64,000 bases of DNA from Camelimonas fluminis (GCF_014656355.1 NZ_BNCG01000016.1:28306-92305); one strand, 5' to 3'. Positions 11,395-19,369 are shown, numbered from the stretch's first letter. A program made the numbers and translations. The notes: generated by a model from the letters alone, not told the origin.

Positions 11395-11660
11395 CTGCGC
11401 TCCCCGAGCATGGTCAAACCCGCCTGAACGGCTCCCGCCCGTGAGGACGCCGGAAAACGTCCGGGAGGGGCCCACGTCGCCTGAACAAACCGCGCGACGC
11501 AGCCTGGAGCAAAGTTCCGGCTCCGCATGACCGAATTATGCTCTTGCCAACGGTGTGGCCGGGTTCGCATGACTTCTGGCCATTGTCCACCGCGACGTTC
11601 TTTCCCCGACAGGCGCCGCTCCGACAAAACCGCGCCAGGGCAGGATCGGTTCATCCTGGC

Positions 11661-11703
11661 GTGGAGTTTCGCCCTATCCATTTGAACTGGCGAAATTATC
11701 CAC
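11661..11703. repeat. Inverted repeat upstream of trpF
   Basis: Arms GTGGA-g-TTTCGCC (11661-11673) and GGCGAAA-tta-TCCAC (11689-11703) pair over 12 bp with a small internal loop and a 15-nt loop. There is no T-run, so it is not a normal terminator. It might be a regulatory leader element of the trpF transcript or a protein site. Confidence 0.5.
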
Positions 11704-12022
11704 TTGATTGAAGAACGCTCCGTCACAGGAAACGGGCTGCCGTCCCCGCGTTCCGGAAACATGCGCGCCCTTCCCGTCGGCCTGATGGTCCAGAGCGAAC
11801 CTGTCCGCGACCGTCACATGGCGCAAAATGTCGCATGTAGCGCGGCAGGCGGCCGACCTCATTGTGACGGCTTCATGACAGTGCGCGTGCGGAACGAATT
11901 GTATAACAAATACTTGCCGGCGGACATCAGCGCGACTCGGCCGCCAGACGCGCGCGACGCCGGTTTCAGATTGCGCCCGGGAGGCCCGTTCCGCTCACGG
12001 AAATCTCAACATCCGGCATTTT

Positions 12023-12051
12023 TTGTAAAAAATTTCGTTGCAAATGATACC
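12023..12051 (+). promoter_or_regulatory. Possible plus-strand promoter
   Basis: TTGTAA (12023-12028), 17 bases, GATACC (12046-12051), inside an A/T-rich patch with oligo-A tracts. A transcript would run antisense to the small RNA gene and meet the terminator at 12201-12224. Weak prediction. Confidence 0.25.
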
Positions 12052-12078
12052 AGCCCGGGTAGTCTCACCCCCGAAAAG

Positions 12079-12157
12079 AAAAAAGGGCCGCGCACAAAGC
12101 GCCGCCCTTGAAGTCTAGGGAGGAAACGCCCACGGAGGGCATGCAGCAAGTGCTGCA
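12079..12157 (-). ncRNA. Small RNA of the alpha-r8 (MmgR-like) family
   Basis: Read on the minus strand, this gene shows every part expected of a trans-acting small RNA: promoter boxes (12164-12192), a 5' hairpin (GCAGC/GCTGC), a small GCCC/GGGC hairpin whose loop contains TCC, the sequence TTTCCTCCCT at 12126-12117, AGACTTC, and a terminator stem (12109-12099 with 12093-12083, one mismatch) followed by six T. Predicted length is about 79 nt. The decamer UUUCCUCCCU is, as I recall, the conserved hallmark of the rhizobial alpha-r8 family, whose Sinorhizobium member MmgR is about 77 nt and limits polyhydroxybutyrate storage. The CCUCC stretch could pair with Shine-Dalgarno sequences. Family assignment is by motif and architecture, without a covariance-model search. 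Confidence 0.8.
12083..12109 (-). terminator. Intrinsic terminator of the small RNA
   Basis: Eleven-base arms (AAGGGCGGCGC and GCGCGGCCCTT on the minus strand) with one G-G mismatch and a 5-nt loop, followed by T6-C-T4. Confidence 0.8.
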
Positions 12158-12163
12158 AGTCAA

Positions 12164-12192
12164 CTGATAGGGCGCGTCGCAAAATGGCGCAA
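12164..12192 (-). promoter_or_regulatory. Promoter of the small RNA
   Basis: On the minus strand TTGCGC is followed after 17 bases by TATCAG (12169-12164), placing +1 near 12157, immediately before the first hairpin. Confidence 0.6.
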
Positions 12193-12200
12193 CTAAAATC

Positions 12201-12224
12201 ATGGCAGCATCGCTGCCATTTTTT
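12201..12224 (+). terminator. Intrinsic terminator reading plus
   Basis: Perfect 8-bp stem ATGGCAGC/GCTGCCAT (12201-12208, 12212-12219) with a 3-nt loop and T6 at 12219-12224. No annotated plus-strand gene precedes it, so it may end an unannotated transcript that is antisense to the small RNA. Confidence 0.65.
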
Positions 12225-12334
12225 GTGCTGTGTGCCCAAGGACACACCCAAAGGACACGGCGCAGAGCCCTGAACATGGCGCGGACGTCTGCCCCGCCTC
12301 GCGCCATCCCTGGGCAAAAACCTGTGGCGGCAAC

Positions 12335-12370
12335 AAAAAAGCGGCCCGAAAGGCCGCGTTTTGTTTTTTC
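12335..12370. terminator. Bidirectional terminator downstream of fabI
   Basis: Stem GCGGCC/GGCCGC (12341-12346, 12352-12357), flanked by A6 on the left and a T-rich tract on the right, so it can act on both strands. On the minus strand it lies about 210 bp after the fabI stop and is the likely end of the fab transcript. Confidence 0.7.
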
Positions 12371-12566
12371 GGGCGCCGCACCGTGTGTGCCCAATGTTCA
12401 GGCACACCCATGGAATGCGCTTTCCGCGCCCATCGCTCCCTGAACAGTCTCAGGCCAACCCCAATGAACCTGCGCGCTGGAGCCTGGCCACCGGTTTGTG
12501 GCGAAGCCCGACCGGCGCCGGAGTTTTGCGGACCGCCGATGCGCCAGCAGATTCGCTAATCTGGCG

Positions 12567-13388
12567 TCAGGCCTCCTCGACCTGCGCCTGTGCGTCTTCC
12601 TGCGCCTTCAGTTCGGACGTGCGCGGCATGGCGATGATATTGTATCCGCTGTCCACGTAGTGAATCTCGCCAGTGACGCCCGACGACCAGTCCGACAGCA
12701 GATACAGCGCCGACTTGCCAATCTCCTCGATTGACACCGAGCGCCGCAGCGGCGCGTGCGCCTTCTGGTAGTTGAACATCAGCCGGGCGTCGTTGACGCC
12801 GGCCCCGGCCAAGGTGCGCACCGGCCCGGCGGAAATGGCGTTGACGCGCACCGCATCCGGCCCGAAGTCGGAGGCGAGGTAACGCACGCTCTGCTCGAGC
12901 GCCGCCTTGGCGACGCCCATGACGTTGTAATTCGGCATGACCCGGTTGGCCATGAAGCTCAGGGTCAGCATCGCGCCGCCATCCGGCATCATCGCCGCCG
13001 CCCGTTTGGCGATCTCGGTGAACGAGAAGCAGGAGATCACCATCGTGCGCGAGAAATTGGCGCGGGTGGTGTCGGCGTAGCGCCCCTTCAGCTCGTTCTT
13101 GTCGGAGAAGGCGATGGCGTGAACGAGGAAATCGATCTTGCCCCATTTTTCCTGCAGGGCGGCGAATACGGAATCGACGCTGTCGATGTCCTCAACGTCG
13201 CAGGGCAGCAGCACATCAGCGCCAAGGGACGCCACCAGCGGCGCGACCCGCTTGCGCAGGGAATCGCCCTGATAGGTGAAAGCCAGTTCGGCGCCTTCGG
13301 CGGCCAGGGCCTGGGCGATGCCCCAGGCGATCGAATGGTTGTTGGCAACGCCCATGATGAGGCCGCGCTTGCCCGCCATCAACGCCAT
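12567..13388 (-). CDS. fabI: Enoyl-ACP reductase FabI (NADH), with unusual active-site loop
   Basis: Short-chain dehydrogenase of 273 aa that performs the last reduction of each fatty acid elongation cycle. The MAGKRGLIMGVANNHSIAWGIA nucleotide-binding start, SDKNELKGRY and the C-terminal GEIHYVDSGYNI are FabI signatures. The catalytic pair Tyr154/Lys161 lies in NYNVMGVAKAALE. Just before it, FabI proteins normally have Tyr-x9-Tyr (Tyr146/Tyr156 in E. coli), but here the sequence is TLSFMANRVMPNY: phenylalanine at position 145 and one residue fewer. This F-x8-Y spacing matches mycobacterial InhA (Phe149/Tyr158). ATG 13388 has GGAGAGG upstream; ATG 13379 is an alternative. Downstream of fabB with a 248-bp gap. 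Confidence 0.95.
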   Translation of the reverse strand: MALMAGKRGLIMGVANNHSIAWGIAQALAAEGAELAFTYQGDSLRKRVAPLVASLGADVLLPCDVEDIDSVDSVFAALQEKWGKIDFLVHAIAFSDKNELKGRYADTTRANFSRTMVISCFSFTEIAKRAAAMMPDGGAMLTLSFMANRVMPNYNVMGVAKAALEQSVRYLASDFGPDAVRVNAISAGPVRTLAGAGVNDARLMFNYQKAHAPLRRSVSIEEIGKSALYLLSDWSSGVTGEIHYVDSGYNIIAMPRTSELKAQEDAQAQVEEA

Positions 13389-13636
13389 GTGTCGTCCTCT
13401 CCATGCGGCCGCCGCCGGCGACGCGCCAATTTGCAACGGGTCCGGTCAGGAAGCTGCCTGAACTGCGGAAGCCGCGCCAGTTTCAAATCCAGAAGGCGCG
13501 CACGCCAGGCATTTCCGTGAAAGGTAGACGTAGACGTCACCCTTCACGCGGGAAATGCATCAAGCAGCCTGGAAAAGCGCTCCCGCGCGTTCACATGAAC
13601 GGAAACGCCGGGCGCGGTGTCCCGCGCCCCTGGGGA

Positions 13637-14860
13637 TCACGAATCGATGTGTTTCAGCACCAGCGTCGCGTTGGTGCCGCCGAAGCCGAAAGAATTGGTC
13701 AGAACCGTTTCCAGCTGCGCATTGTCGATGCGCTTGCGCACGATCGGCATGTCGGCGAACGCCGGATCAAGCTCCTCGATGTGGGCGCTCTCGCAGATGA
13801 AACCGTTCTGCATCATCAGCAGTGAATAGATCGTCTCCTGCACGCCGGTGGCGCCAAGCGAGTGACCGGTCAGCGATTTGGTCGCCGAGATCGGCGGGCA
13901 TTTGTCGCCGGCGCCGAAGACCTCGCGGATCGCCTCAATTTCCTTGTCGTCGCCAACAGGCGTCGAGGTAGCGTGCGGATTGATGTAGGAGATCGGCTGC
14001 TTCACCGTCGCCAGAGCCTGGCGCATGCAGCGGATGGCGCCCTCGCCCGAGGGCGCGACCATGTCGTAACCATCCGAGGTGGCCCCGTAGCCAATGACTT
14101 CGCCATAGATTTTGGCGCCGCGGGCTTTGGCGTGCTCAAGCTCTTCAAGCACCAGAACGCCGGCGCCGCCAGCGATGACGAAACCGTCTCGGTTCTTGTC
14201 GTAGGCGCGCGACGCGGTCGGAGCGCGGTCGTTGTACTTGCTCGACATGGCGCCCATGGCGTCGAACAGCACGGACAGGCTCCAGTCCAGCTCCTCGCAG
14301 CCGCCGGCGAACACGATGTCCTGCTTGCCCCAGGCGATCTGCTCGTAGGCCGCTCCGGCGCAGTGCACCGAGGTGGCGCAGGCCGACGAAATCGAATAGT
14401 TCACGCCGCGAATCTTGAACCAGGTGGCAAGCGTGGCGGACGCGGTCGACGACATCGCCTTCGGCACGGCGAACGGACCGACGCGCTTGGGGCCCTTGGT
14501 GCGGGTGATGTCGGCCGATTCGACGATGGTGCGGGCGGACGGTCCGCCGGAACCCATGATGATGCCGGTGCGCTCGCTGGAAATGTCGCCGGGCTCCAGC
14601 CCCGCGTCGGCGATCGCCTGCTCCATCGCCACATGGTTCCATGCGGCGCCTTCGCCGAGGAAGCGCATGGCGCGGCGGTCGACCACTGTTTCCGGGGCAA
14701 GCGTCGGCTTGCCGTAAACCTGGCTGCGGAAGCCGAGTTTGGCGTATTCCTCGGCGAACGAAATGCCGGAGCGGGCCTCACGGAGCGACTCCGTCACCTC
14801 CGCGATATTGTTGCCAATGGAGGAGACAATGCCCATCCCGGTAACGACGACGCGCCTCAT
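13637..14860 (-). CDS. fabB: 3-oxoacyl-ACP synthase I (beta-ketoacyl-ACP synthase I)
   Basis: Condensing enzyme of 407 aa that extends acyl-ACP with malonyl-ACP and is required with FabA for unsaturated fatty acids. The Cys-His-His triad is visible: Cys161 in [12 protein letters not shown], His296 in [11 protein letters not shown] and His333 in [15 protein letters not shown] 14860 opens [16 protein letters not shown], the standard KAS start, with AAAGGAA upstream. It lies between fabA and fabI in the fabA-fabB-fabI block on the minus strand. Confidence 0.97.
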   Translation of the reverse strand: MRRVVVTGMGIVSSIGNNIAEVTESLREARSGISFAEEYAKLGFRSQVYGKPTLAPETVVDRRAMRFLGEGAAWNHVAMEQAIADAGLEPGDISSERTGIIMGSGGPSARTIVESADITRTKGPKRVGPFAVPKAMSSTASATLATWFKIRGVNYSISSACATSVHCAGAAYEQIAWGKQDIVFAGGCEELDWSLSVLFDAMGAMSSKYNDRAPTASRAYDKNRDGFVIAGGAGVLVLEELEHAKARGAKIYGEVIGYGATSDGYDMVAPSGEGAIRCMRQALATVKQPISYINPHATSTPVGDDKEIEAIREVFGAGDKCPPISATKSLTGHSLGATGVQETIYSLLMMQNGFICESAHIEELDPAFADMPIVRKRIDNAQLETVLTNSFGFGGTNATLVLKHIDS

Positions 14861-15135
14861 CAGCCGCTGTTCCTTTCTCCGGACCGGCGCGGCGTCGTGA
14901 CCCCAAGGTCGCGACTCCCCGCAGATCTGCATCATTTTGCGAACGCGCGAAGGCGCGCCTGATTTCATTCCGTCGCCGGCGCGGACGCGCGCCGGGCGTT
15001 ATCCGGAGCATATCGTGTTTTTCCGGGAAGGACGCAATGGCCCGGGACGCCAGATCACAAAACAGGCAAACCGGGCCACGTCCGCGCAGATCCCCGCCGG
15101 ATCGTCCGGCGCGGTCCGCGGCCAGTTTTTTGGCG
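14861..15135. other. fabA-fabB spacer
   Basis: 275 bp without a supported gene. No clear terminator or promoter was found; fabA and fabB are probably cotranscribed across it. Confidence 0.4.
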
Positions 15136-15660
15136 TCAGGCCGTGGACAGTCCGACGCGCAGGTCTTTCGCCTCGTAAATCTTCTCGCCATCGGCCTTCA
15201 GCCAGCCATCGGCCGTGCCCAGCACAAGCCGGCCGCGCATCACCCGCTTGAAGTCGATGCCGTACTCGAGCAGCTTCACGCCCGGACGCACCATGCCCTT
15301 GAACCTCACCTCGCCGGTGGAGAGGGCCATGCCGCGACCCGGCTCGCCGAGCCAGCCGAGGAAAAAGCCGGTGATCTGCCACATGCCGTCGAGACCGAGG
15401 CAGCCGGGCATGATCGGATTGCCCTGGAAATGGCAGGGGAAATACCAGTCGTCGGGGCTGACGTCATATTCGGCCCGGACATAGCCCTTGTCGAAATCGC
15501 CCCCCGTTTCGGAGATGTCGGTGATGCGATGCACCATCAGCATGGGCGGCAGGGGCAACTGGGCGTTGCCCGGCCCAAAGAGTTCGCCGCGCCCGCAGGC
15601 GAGGAGCTCTTCATAGGTGAAGCTGGATTGACGCGTGGCGCTGTGAGCAGTGTCGGTCAT
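15136..15660 (-). CDS. fabA: 3-hydroxydecanoyl-ACP dehydratase/isomerase
   Basis: Hot-dog-fold enzyme of 174 aa that dehydrates 3-hydroxydecanoyl-ACP and isomerises trans-2- to cis-3-decenoyl-ACP, the branch point to unsaturated fatty acids. The catalytic His77 is in [13 protein letters not shown] and Asp91 in CLGLDGMWQ, matching His70 and Asp84 of the E. coli enzyme. It heads the fabA-fabB-fabI block and is transcribed divergently from irr, an arrangement conserved in Hyphomicrobiales. Confidence 0.97.
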   Translation of the reverse strand: MTDTAHSATRQSSFTYEELLACGRGELFGPGNAQLPLPPMLMVHRITDISETGGDFDKGYVRAEYDVSPDDWYFPCHFQGNPIMPGCLGLDGMWQITGFFLGWLGEPGRGMALSTGEVRFKGMVRPGVKLLEYGIDFKRVMRGRLVLGTADGWLKADGEKIYEAKDLRVGLSTA

Positions 15661-15979
15661 CGTCCTGACAAATCGCGGGTGGATCCTGGTTTAAGGGATC
15701 ACATCGTGGGTGCGCGGCGAATGCGCAAGAGAAGGACCGGATCCGGACGCATGGCCATCGCCTGTCTTCACGGGCGCTTGTAACATGATTGCCCCCCCGG
15801 CCGAAAGCCGGACATTGGGGGCCTCGAAAGTTCGCGCCGCGCGCTGGCGCGATCCGGCTGGCGTCGCCATGAAGCGGCGGCCGGATCGGGGCCCTATGGT
15901 CGCAGGTAACCCATTGAAACAGGACGCGGGTTGCGGCCGCGGCCTCCGTTGCCTATGATAACAGGGCAATTTACGGGAT
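15661..15979. other. fabA-irr divergent intergenic region
   Basis: 319 bp carrying the irr promoter at its right end (15931-15959). The fabA promoter must lie in the left half, but I found no convincing box pair. No gene is present. Confidence 0.5.
15931..15959 (+). promoter_or_regulatory. Sigma-70-type promoter of irr
   Basis: TTGCGG at 15931-15936, a 17-base spacer and TATGAT at 15954-15959. Predicted +1 near 15966, giving a very short leader of about 14 nt. Confidence 0.55.
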
Positions 15980-16468
15980 ATGGCTTTGATGACTGACGGC
16001 GACGCCCTGCGTGGCGTGGACACTGTTGCTGGCGAAACGGACGGTCTGAAGGGTTGCCCTGTGCACGCCCTGCGCGCGGAACTGCGTCGCGCCGGACTGC
16101 GCCCCACCCGCCAGCGTGTTTCTCTGGGTTGGCTCCTGTTCGCGAAAGGCGACCGCCACGTGACGGCTGAAATGCTGTACGAGGAAGCCAGCAAGGCCCG
16201 CGTCCCGGTTTCCCTGGCCACCGTCTATAACACGCTGCACCAGTTCACTGAGGTTGGTCTGCTGCGTGAAGTGGCTGTCGACGGCTCGCGCACCTATTTC
16301 GACACCAATGTCGGCGACCACCACCACTTCTTCGTCGAAGGCGAGGAGCGGCTGCTGGACATCCCCGGTTCGTCAATCAACATCTCCAATCTGCCGGAAG
16401 CCCCGGACGGCATGGAAATCGCCCGCGTCGACGTGGTGGTTCGCCTGCGTCCCAAGCGGGCGTCCTGA
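15980..16468 (+). CDS. irr: Iron response regulator Irr (Fur family)
   Basis: Fur-family regulator of 162 aa that represses haem synthesis and other iron-consuming functions when iron is scarce and is destabilised by haem. The winged-helix part shows RPTRQRVSLGWLLF and SLATVYNTLHQF. A Cys-Pro haem regulatory motif (GCPVH, Cys26-Pro27) is present near the N-terminus, as in Bradyrhizobium Irr, and a triple-His motif DHHHFF (His114-116) marks the second haem site. Presence of both suggests the haem-degradable Bradyrhizobium-like type rather than the Rhizobium type, which lacks the Cys-Pro motif. A second ATG at 15989 is an alternative start. Confidence 0.95.
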   Translation: MALMTDGDALRGVDTVAGETDGLKGCPVHALRAELRRAGLRPTRQRVSLGWLLFAKGDRHVTAEMLYEEASKARVPVSLATVYNTLHQFTEVGLLREVAVDGSRTYFDTNVGDHHHFFVEGEERLLDIPGSSINISNLPEAPDGMEIARVDVVVRLRPKRAS

Positions 16469-16534
16469 CAGGCGCGTCCTGAGCGGCCTCTGGCTGCTCG
16501 CGCGCGGTTCGCGCAGATCCATGCCCGCAGATAT

Positions 16535-16562
16535 GACCGCCCCTTCCGGGCGGTCTTTTTTT
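16535..16562 (+). terminator. Intrinsic terminator of irr
   Basis: Perfect 8-bp stem GACCGCCC/GGGCGGTC (16535-16542, 16548-16555) with a 5-nt loop, followed by eight T. Confidence 0.9.
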
Positions 16563-16691
16563 GGCCCCATGCCTGCGCGCGGCGCTCCGCCTTGAGCGCC
16601 TGCCTTTCAGGCAGCCGCCTCACCATGCAACGCGGAACACCGGCGGGGGCGGCCCGGAATGGCGGGGCTGGGCGCTGTCACGGTCCGGCCT

Positions 16692-16721
16692 CGACCTGAC
16701 AGGCGGCGACCTGACAGGCGG
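16692..16721. repeat. Perfect tandem duplication of 15 bp
   Basis: CGACCTGACAGGCGG occurs twice head to tail, immediately beyond the stop codon of the minus-strand SH3 gene. Probably a recent slippage duplication. Confidence 0.8.
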
Positions 16722-16724
16722 GGA

Positions 16725-17288
16725 TCAGTCGACCACCTCGCCGGGATAAACGCCCCACAACTTGTCCTGTCGCACAAAGCCTTCGCGCCGGGCTGCCTCG
16801 ACCCGGCACCAGGTCTTGTCGCATTTCCGGACCTGGACGACGACATTTGGCTCCAGCTTCGCCGCGAGGGAAGCCGTTTCCGACGCCTCGCGAAACATCG
16901 GCACAAACGCGGCCTTCTCCCACGGCGCCACCAGCGCCGTGCGCTTGCCCGACAGCAGCGAGTGCAGCACCCAGCCCTCCACGCCCTCTGAATCGCGCAC
17001 CCGCCGCCAAGTTTCGAATTCGGCGGTAATCTCCACCGGCAGCCCGACCCGGTGATACACCCAGGTCGTGGCGTGGTCCTTGTTGGGCCCCTGACGCAGG
17101 TTGACGCGATCGGACTTCAGGCTGACGTAGCGCGGCAACGGCAGACCGGTCACCGAGCCCTTCGGCCCGTCAGCCGCGCGCGCCGGCGCCAGGCTGACCG
17201 GCGCGAAGCCCGTCGCGAGCAGCGCCAGCGCGCCCGCGACCTGCGCCATCGCCATGCGCCTGCTCCTGACCCGGCCAACCCCCATCAT
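16725..17288 (-). CDS. Exported SH3-domain protein
   Basis: Predicted periplasmic protein of 187 aa. Start ATG 17288 has GGGAG upstream and gives a signal peptide (arginine-rich MMGVGRVRSRR, hydrophobic AQVAGALALLATGFAPV, cleavage after APARA). The mature part contains a bacterial SH3-like module (RVNLRQGPNKDHATTWVYHRVGLPVE... GWVLHSLL) and a second degenerate one (LEPNVVVQVRKCDKTWCRVEA...GFVRQDKLWGVY). This is the DUF1058/YgiM-like pattern found in envelope or peptidoglycan-associated proteins; in relatives it lies next to the hydroxyacid dehydrogenase, as here (divergent). Two cysteines in KCDKTWC could form a disulfide. Exact ligand unknown. Confidence 0.85.
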   Translation of the reverse strand: MMGVGRVRSRRMAMAQVAGALALLATGFAPVSLAPARAADGPKGSVTGLPLPRYVSLKSDRVNLRQGPNKDHATTWVYHRVGLPVEITAEFETWRRVRDSEGVEGWVLHSLLSGKRTALVAPWEKAAFVPMFREASETASLAAKLEPNVVVQVRKCDKTWCRVEAARREGFVRQDKLWGVYPGEVVD

Positions 17289-17485
17289 GCCCAATCTCCC
17301 GTTCCGGCGCTCCAGCCCCGATGCTGGCGCCAGCGAACGCCGTCCACGCGGGCGCATGGGCGTCCGACGATTGGATGCGTTGTGTTTCTGGTCTTGTCTG
17401 CTACAGAGTCCCGAGACGCAGATCTCACCCTGTGTCGCCCGAGCCTGCTTAACGCTGCGTGAAAAGCACCTGCCTGGGACGCGTC

Positions 17486-18481
17486 ATGACCAAAAAGAAG
17501 CCACTCGTCGTTGTCACCCGCCGTCTCCCCGATGTGATCGAAACCCGCATGGCGGAGTTGTTCGACGTACGGTTGAACCATGACGACGCGCCCATGCGCC
17601 AGGCCGATCTGATCGAGGCGGTGAAGACGGCGGACGTGCTGGTTCCCACCATCACCGACGTGATCGATTCCGCCGTGCTGGCCCAGGCCGGCCCGCAGTT
17701 GCGGCTCATCGCCAATTTCGGCGCCGGCGTCGACCACATCGACGTGCAGCAGGCGCTGGCGCGCGGCGTCACCGTCACCAACACCCCTGGCGTCCTCACC
17801 GAGGACACCGCCGACATGACCATGGCGTTGATTCTCGCCGTGGCGCGCCGCATCGCCGAGGGCGCGCGGGTGGTGCCGGACGACGAATGGACCGGCTGGT
17901 CGCCCACCTGGATGCTGGGCCGGCGCATCACCGGCAAGCGCCTCGGCATCGTCGGCATGGGCCGCATCGGCCAGGCCCTGGCCCGCCGCGCCCGCGCCTT
18001 CGGCCTGTCGATCCATTATCACAACCGTCGTCGCGTATCGGCCGCCACCGAGCAGGCTCTCGAAGCGACCTACTGGGAATCGCTCGACCAGATGCTGGCC
18101 CGCATGGACATCATCTCGGTCAATTGCCCGCACACGCCGGCAACCTATCACCTGCTGTCAGCCCGCCGGCTCAAGCTGCTCAAGCCTTCGGCGATCATCG
18201 TCAACACGGCGCGCGGCGAGATCATCGACGAGACCGCCATGTCGCGGATGCTGGAGGCCAATGAGCTGTCAGGCGCCGGCCTCGACGTGTTCGAGCACGC
18301 CCCCGCGGTCAATCCCCGGCTGCTCAAGCTGGCGCGCGCCAACAAGGTGGTGTTGCTGCCGCATCTCGGCTCCGCCACCATCGAAAGCCGTCATGACATG
18401 GGCGAAAAGGTGATCCTGAACATTCAGACCTTCATGGACGGACATCGGCCGCCGGACAGAATCCTGCCGAGCATGCTGTAA
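17486..18481 (+). CDS. D-2-hydroxyacid dehydrogenase (glyoxylate/hydroxypyruvate reductase type)
   Basis: NAD(P)-dependent reductase of 331 aa acting on 2-oxoacids such as glyoxylate or hydroxypyruvate. The Rossmann motif GMGRIG is at residues 157-162; the following HNRRRV with adjacent arginines suggests NADPH preference. The catalytic Arg243 (VNTARGE), Glu270 (LDVFEHAP) and His293 (LLPHLGSAT) are all present. ATG 17486 is chosen over 17459 because MTKKKPLVVVTRRL is the usual family start. Substrate is not resolved by sequence. Confidence 0.92.
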   Translation: MTKKKPLVVVTRRLPDVIETRMAELFDVRLNHDDAPMRQADLIEAVKTADVLVPTITDVIDSAVLAQAGPQLRLIANFGAGVDHIDVQQALARGVTVTNTPGVLTEDTADMTMALILAVARRIAEGARVVPDDEWTGWSPTWMLGRRITGKRLGIVGMGRIGQALARRARAFGLSIHYHNRRRVSAATEQALEATYWESLDQMLARMDIISVNCPHTPATYHLLSARRLKLLKPSAIIVNTARGEIIDETAMSRMLEANELSGAGLDVFEHAPAVNPRLLKLARANKVVLLPHLGSATIESRHDMGEKVILNIQTFMDGHRPPDRILPSML

Positions 18482-18544
18482 GCGCCGCGTCCCGCATGGC
18501 CCACCACCGCCAGGGCTAACGGGGTCGGTTTCCGGCAAAACGAC

Positions 18545-19369
18545 ATGGACAGCGCGCTTACCTGGCTCGGGCGAAAGATCGCCGCCTTCCTGATGCAGGA
18601 TCTGCCTGGCTACCGGCCTTCGGCCCCGCCAGATCCGGAGGCTCTCGCCCGCGCCCTGCAACCCGGCGACGTGCTGCTGGTCGAGGGCGCGACGCGCGTC
18701 GCCTCGATCATCAAATATCTCACCCAGTCGAGCTGGTCGCACGCCGCCCTGTACGTCGGCCCGGTTCCGGCGCACCACGCCGGACAACCGGCGCCGGATC
18801 AGGACGACCACGTGCTGGTCGAGGCCGACGTGCAGCATGGCGTCACCACCGCGCCCCTGTCGAAATACGCCGCCGCCAGCGTCCGCATCTGCCGCCCGGT
18901 GGCGTTGACGCCGGGTGACCGCGACGCGGTCGTGGCTTACGCCCGCTCGCGCATCGGCCACGCCTACGACCTGCGCAACGTCATCGATCTCGGCCGCTAT
19001 CTGCTGCCACTGCCCGCGCCATCGCGCTTCCGCCGGCGCATGATCGCCCTCGGCTCCGGCGAACCAACCCGCGCCATCTGCTCCACCCTGATCGCCCAGG
19101 CGTTCGAACAGGTGCGTTACCCGGTGTTGCCGCGCCTGGAAGTCGCTGCGCGCAAGAACATGACGCGGTTTACCCGCGCCGAGATCCTGCACATCCGCCA
19201 CCACAGCCTGTATGCCCCGCGCGATTTCGACATCTCGCCCTACTTCGCCATCGTCAAGCCGACCATCGAAACCGGCTTCGACTACAAGCAGCTGGTCTGG
19301 AGCGCTGACATGCCCGCCGAAGCGGCGCTGGAAACCGCCGACGGCGCCAGCGCCGGCCTGCTGGCCTGA
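18545..19369 (+). CDS. YiiX/YebB-like NlpC/P60-type cysteine hydrolase
   Basis: 274-aa protein of the permuted papain-fold (YiiX/YebB) group. The catalytic set is arranged as His66 in SSWSHAALYVG, Glu93 in HVLVEADVQHG and Cys179 in RAICSTLIAQAF, in the order His...Cys typical of permuted members. LQPGDVLLVEG just before it is the family start. No signal peptide or transmembrane segment is evident, so it may act in the cytoplasm on lipid or peptide amide bonds; substrates of this family are poorly known. It follows the dehydrogenase by 63 bp on the same strand. Confidence 0.8.
   Translation: MDSALTWLGRKIAAFLMQDLPGYRPSAPPDPEALARALQPGDVLLVEGATRVASIIKYLTQSSWSHAALYVGPVPAHHAGQPAPDQDDHVLVEADVQHGVTTAPLSKYAAASVRICRPVALTPGDRDAVVAYARSRIGHAYDLRNVIDLGRYLLPLPAPSRFRRRMIALGSGEPTRAICSTLIAQAFEQVRYPVLPRLEVAARKNMTRFTRAEILHIRHHSLYAPRDFDISPYFAIVKPTIETGFDYKQLVWSADMPAEAALETADGASAGLLA

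Larger units (their letters stand above)
11395..12078. other. Gene-free region upstream of trpF
   Basis: About 680 bp with only low-quality open frames. It holds an inverted repeat at 11661-11703, a short palindrome TTGTATAACAA near 11898-11908, and an A/T-rich patch at 12018-12050. The trpF promoter should lie here but I could not identify a convincing pair of boxes. Confidence 0.5.
12158..12566. other. Region between fabI and the small RNA
   Basis: About 400 bp without a protein gene. Besides the two terminators it contains a 7-bp hairpin GTGTGCC/GGCACAC at 12385-12407, which together with 12335-12357 would give a compact minus-strand RNA of about 75 nt. I see no clear promoter for it. Confidence 0.4.

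Noticed and set aside
11391..11762. 123-codon minus-strand frame upstream of trpF
   Set aside because: It overlaps the trpF start in another frame, has irregular composition and no recognisable features or ribosome site.
11704..12111. 135-codon plus-strand frame before the small RNA
   Set aside because: No ribosome site, no family resemblance, and it runs into the antisense of the small RNA terminator.
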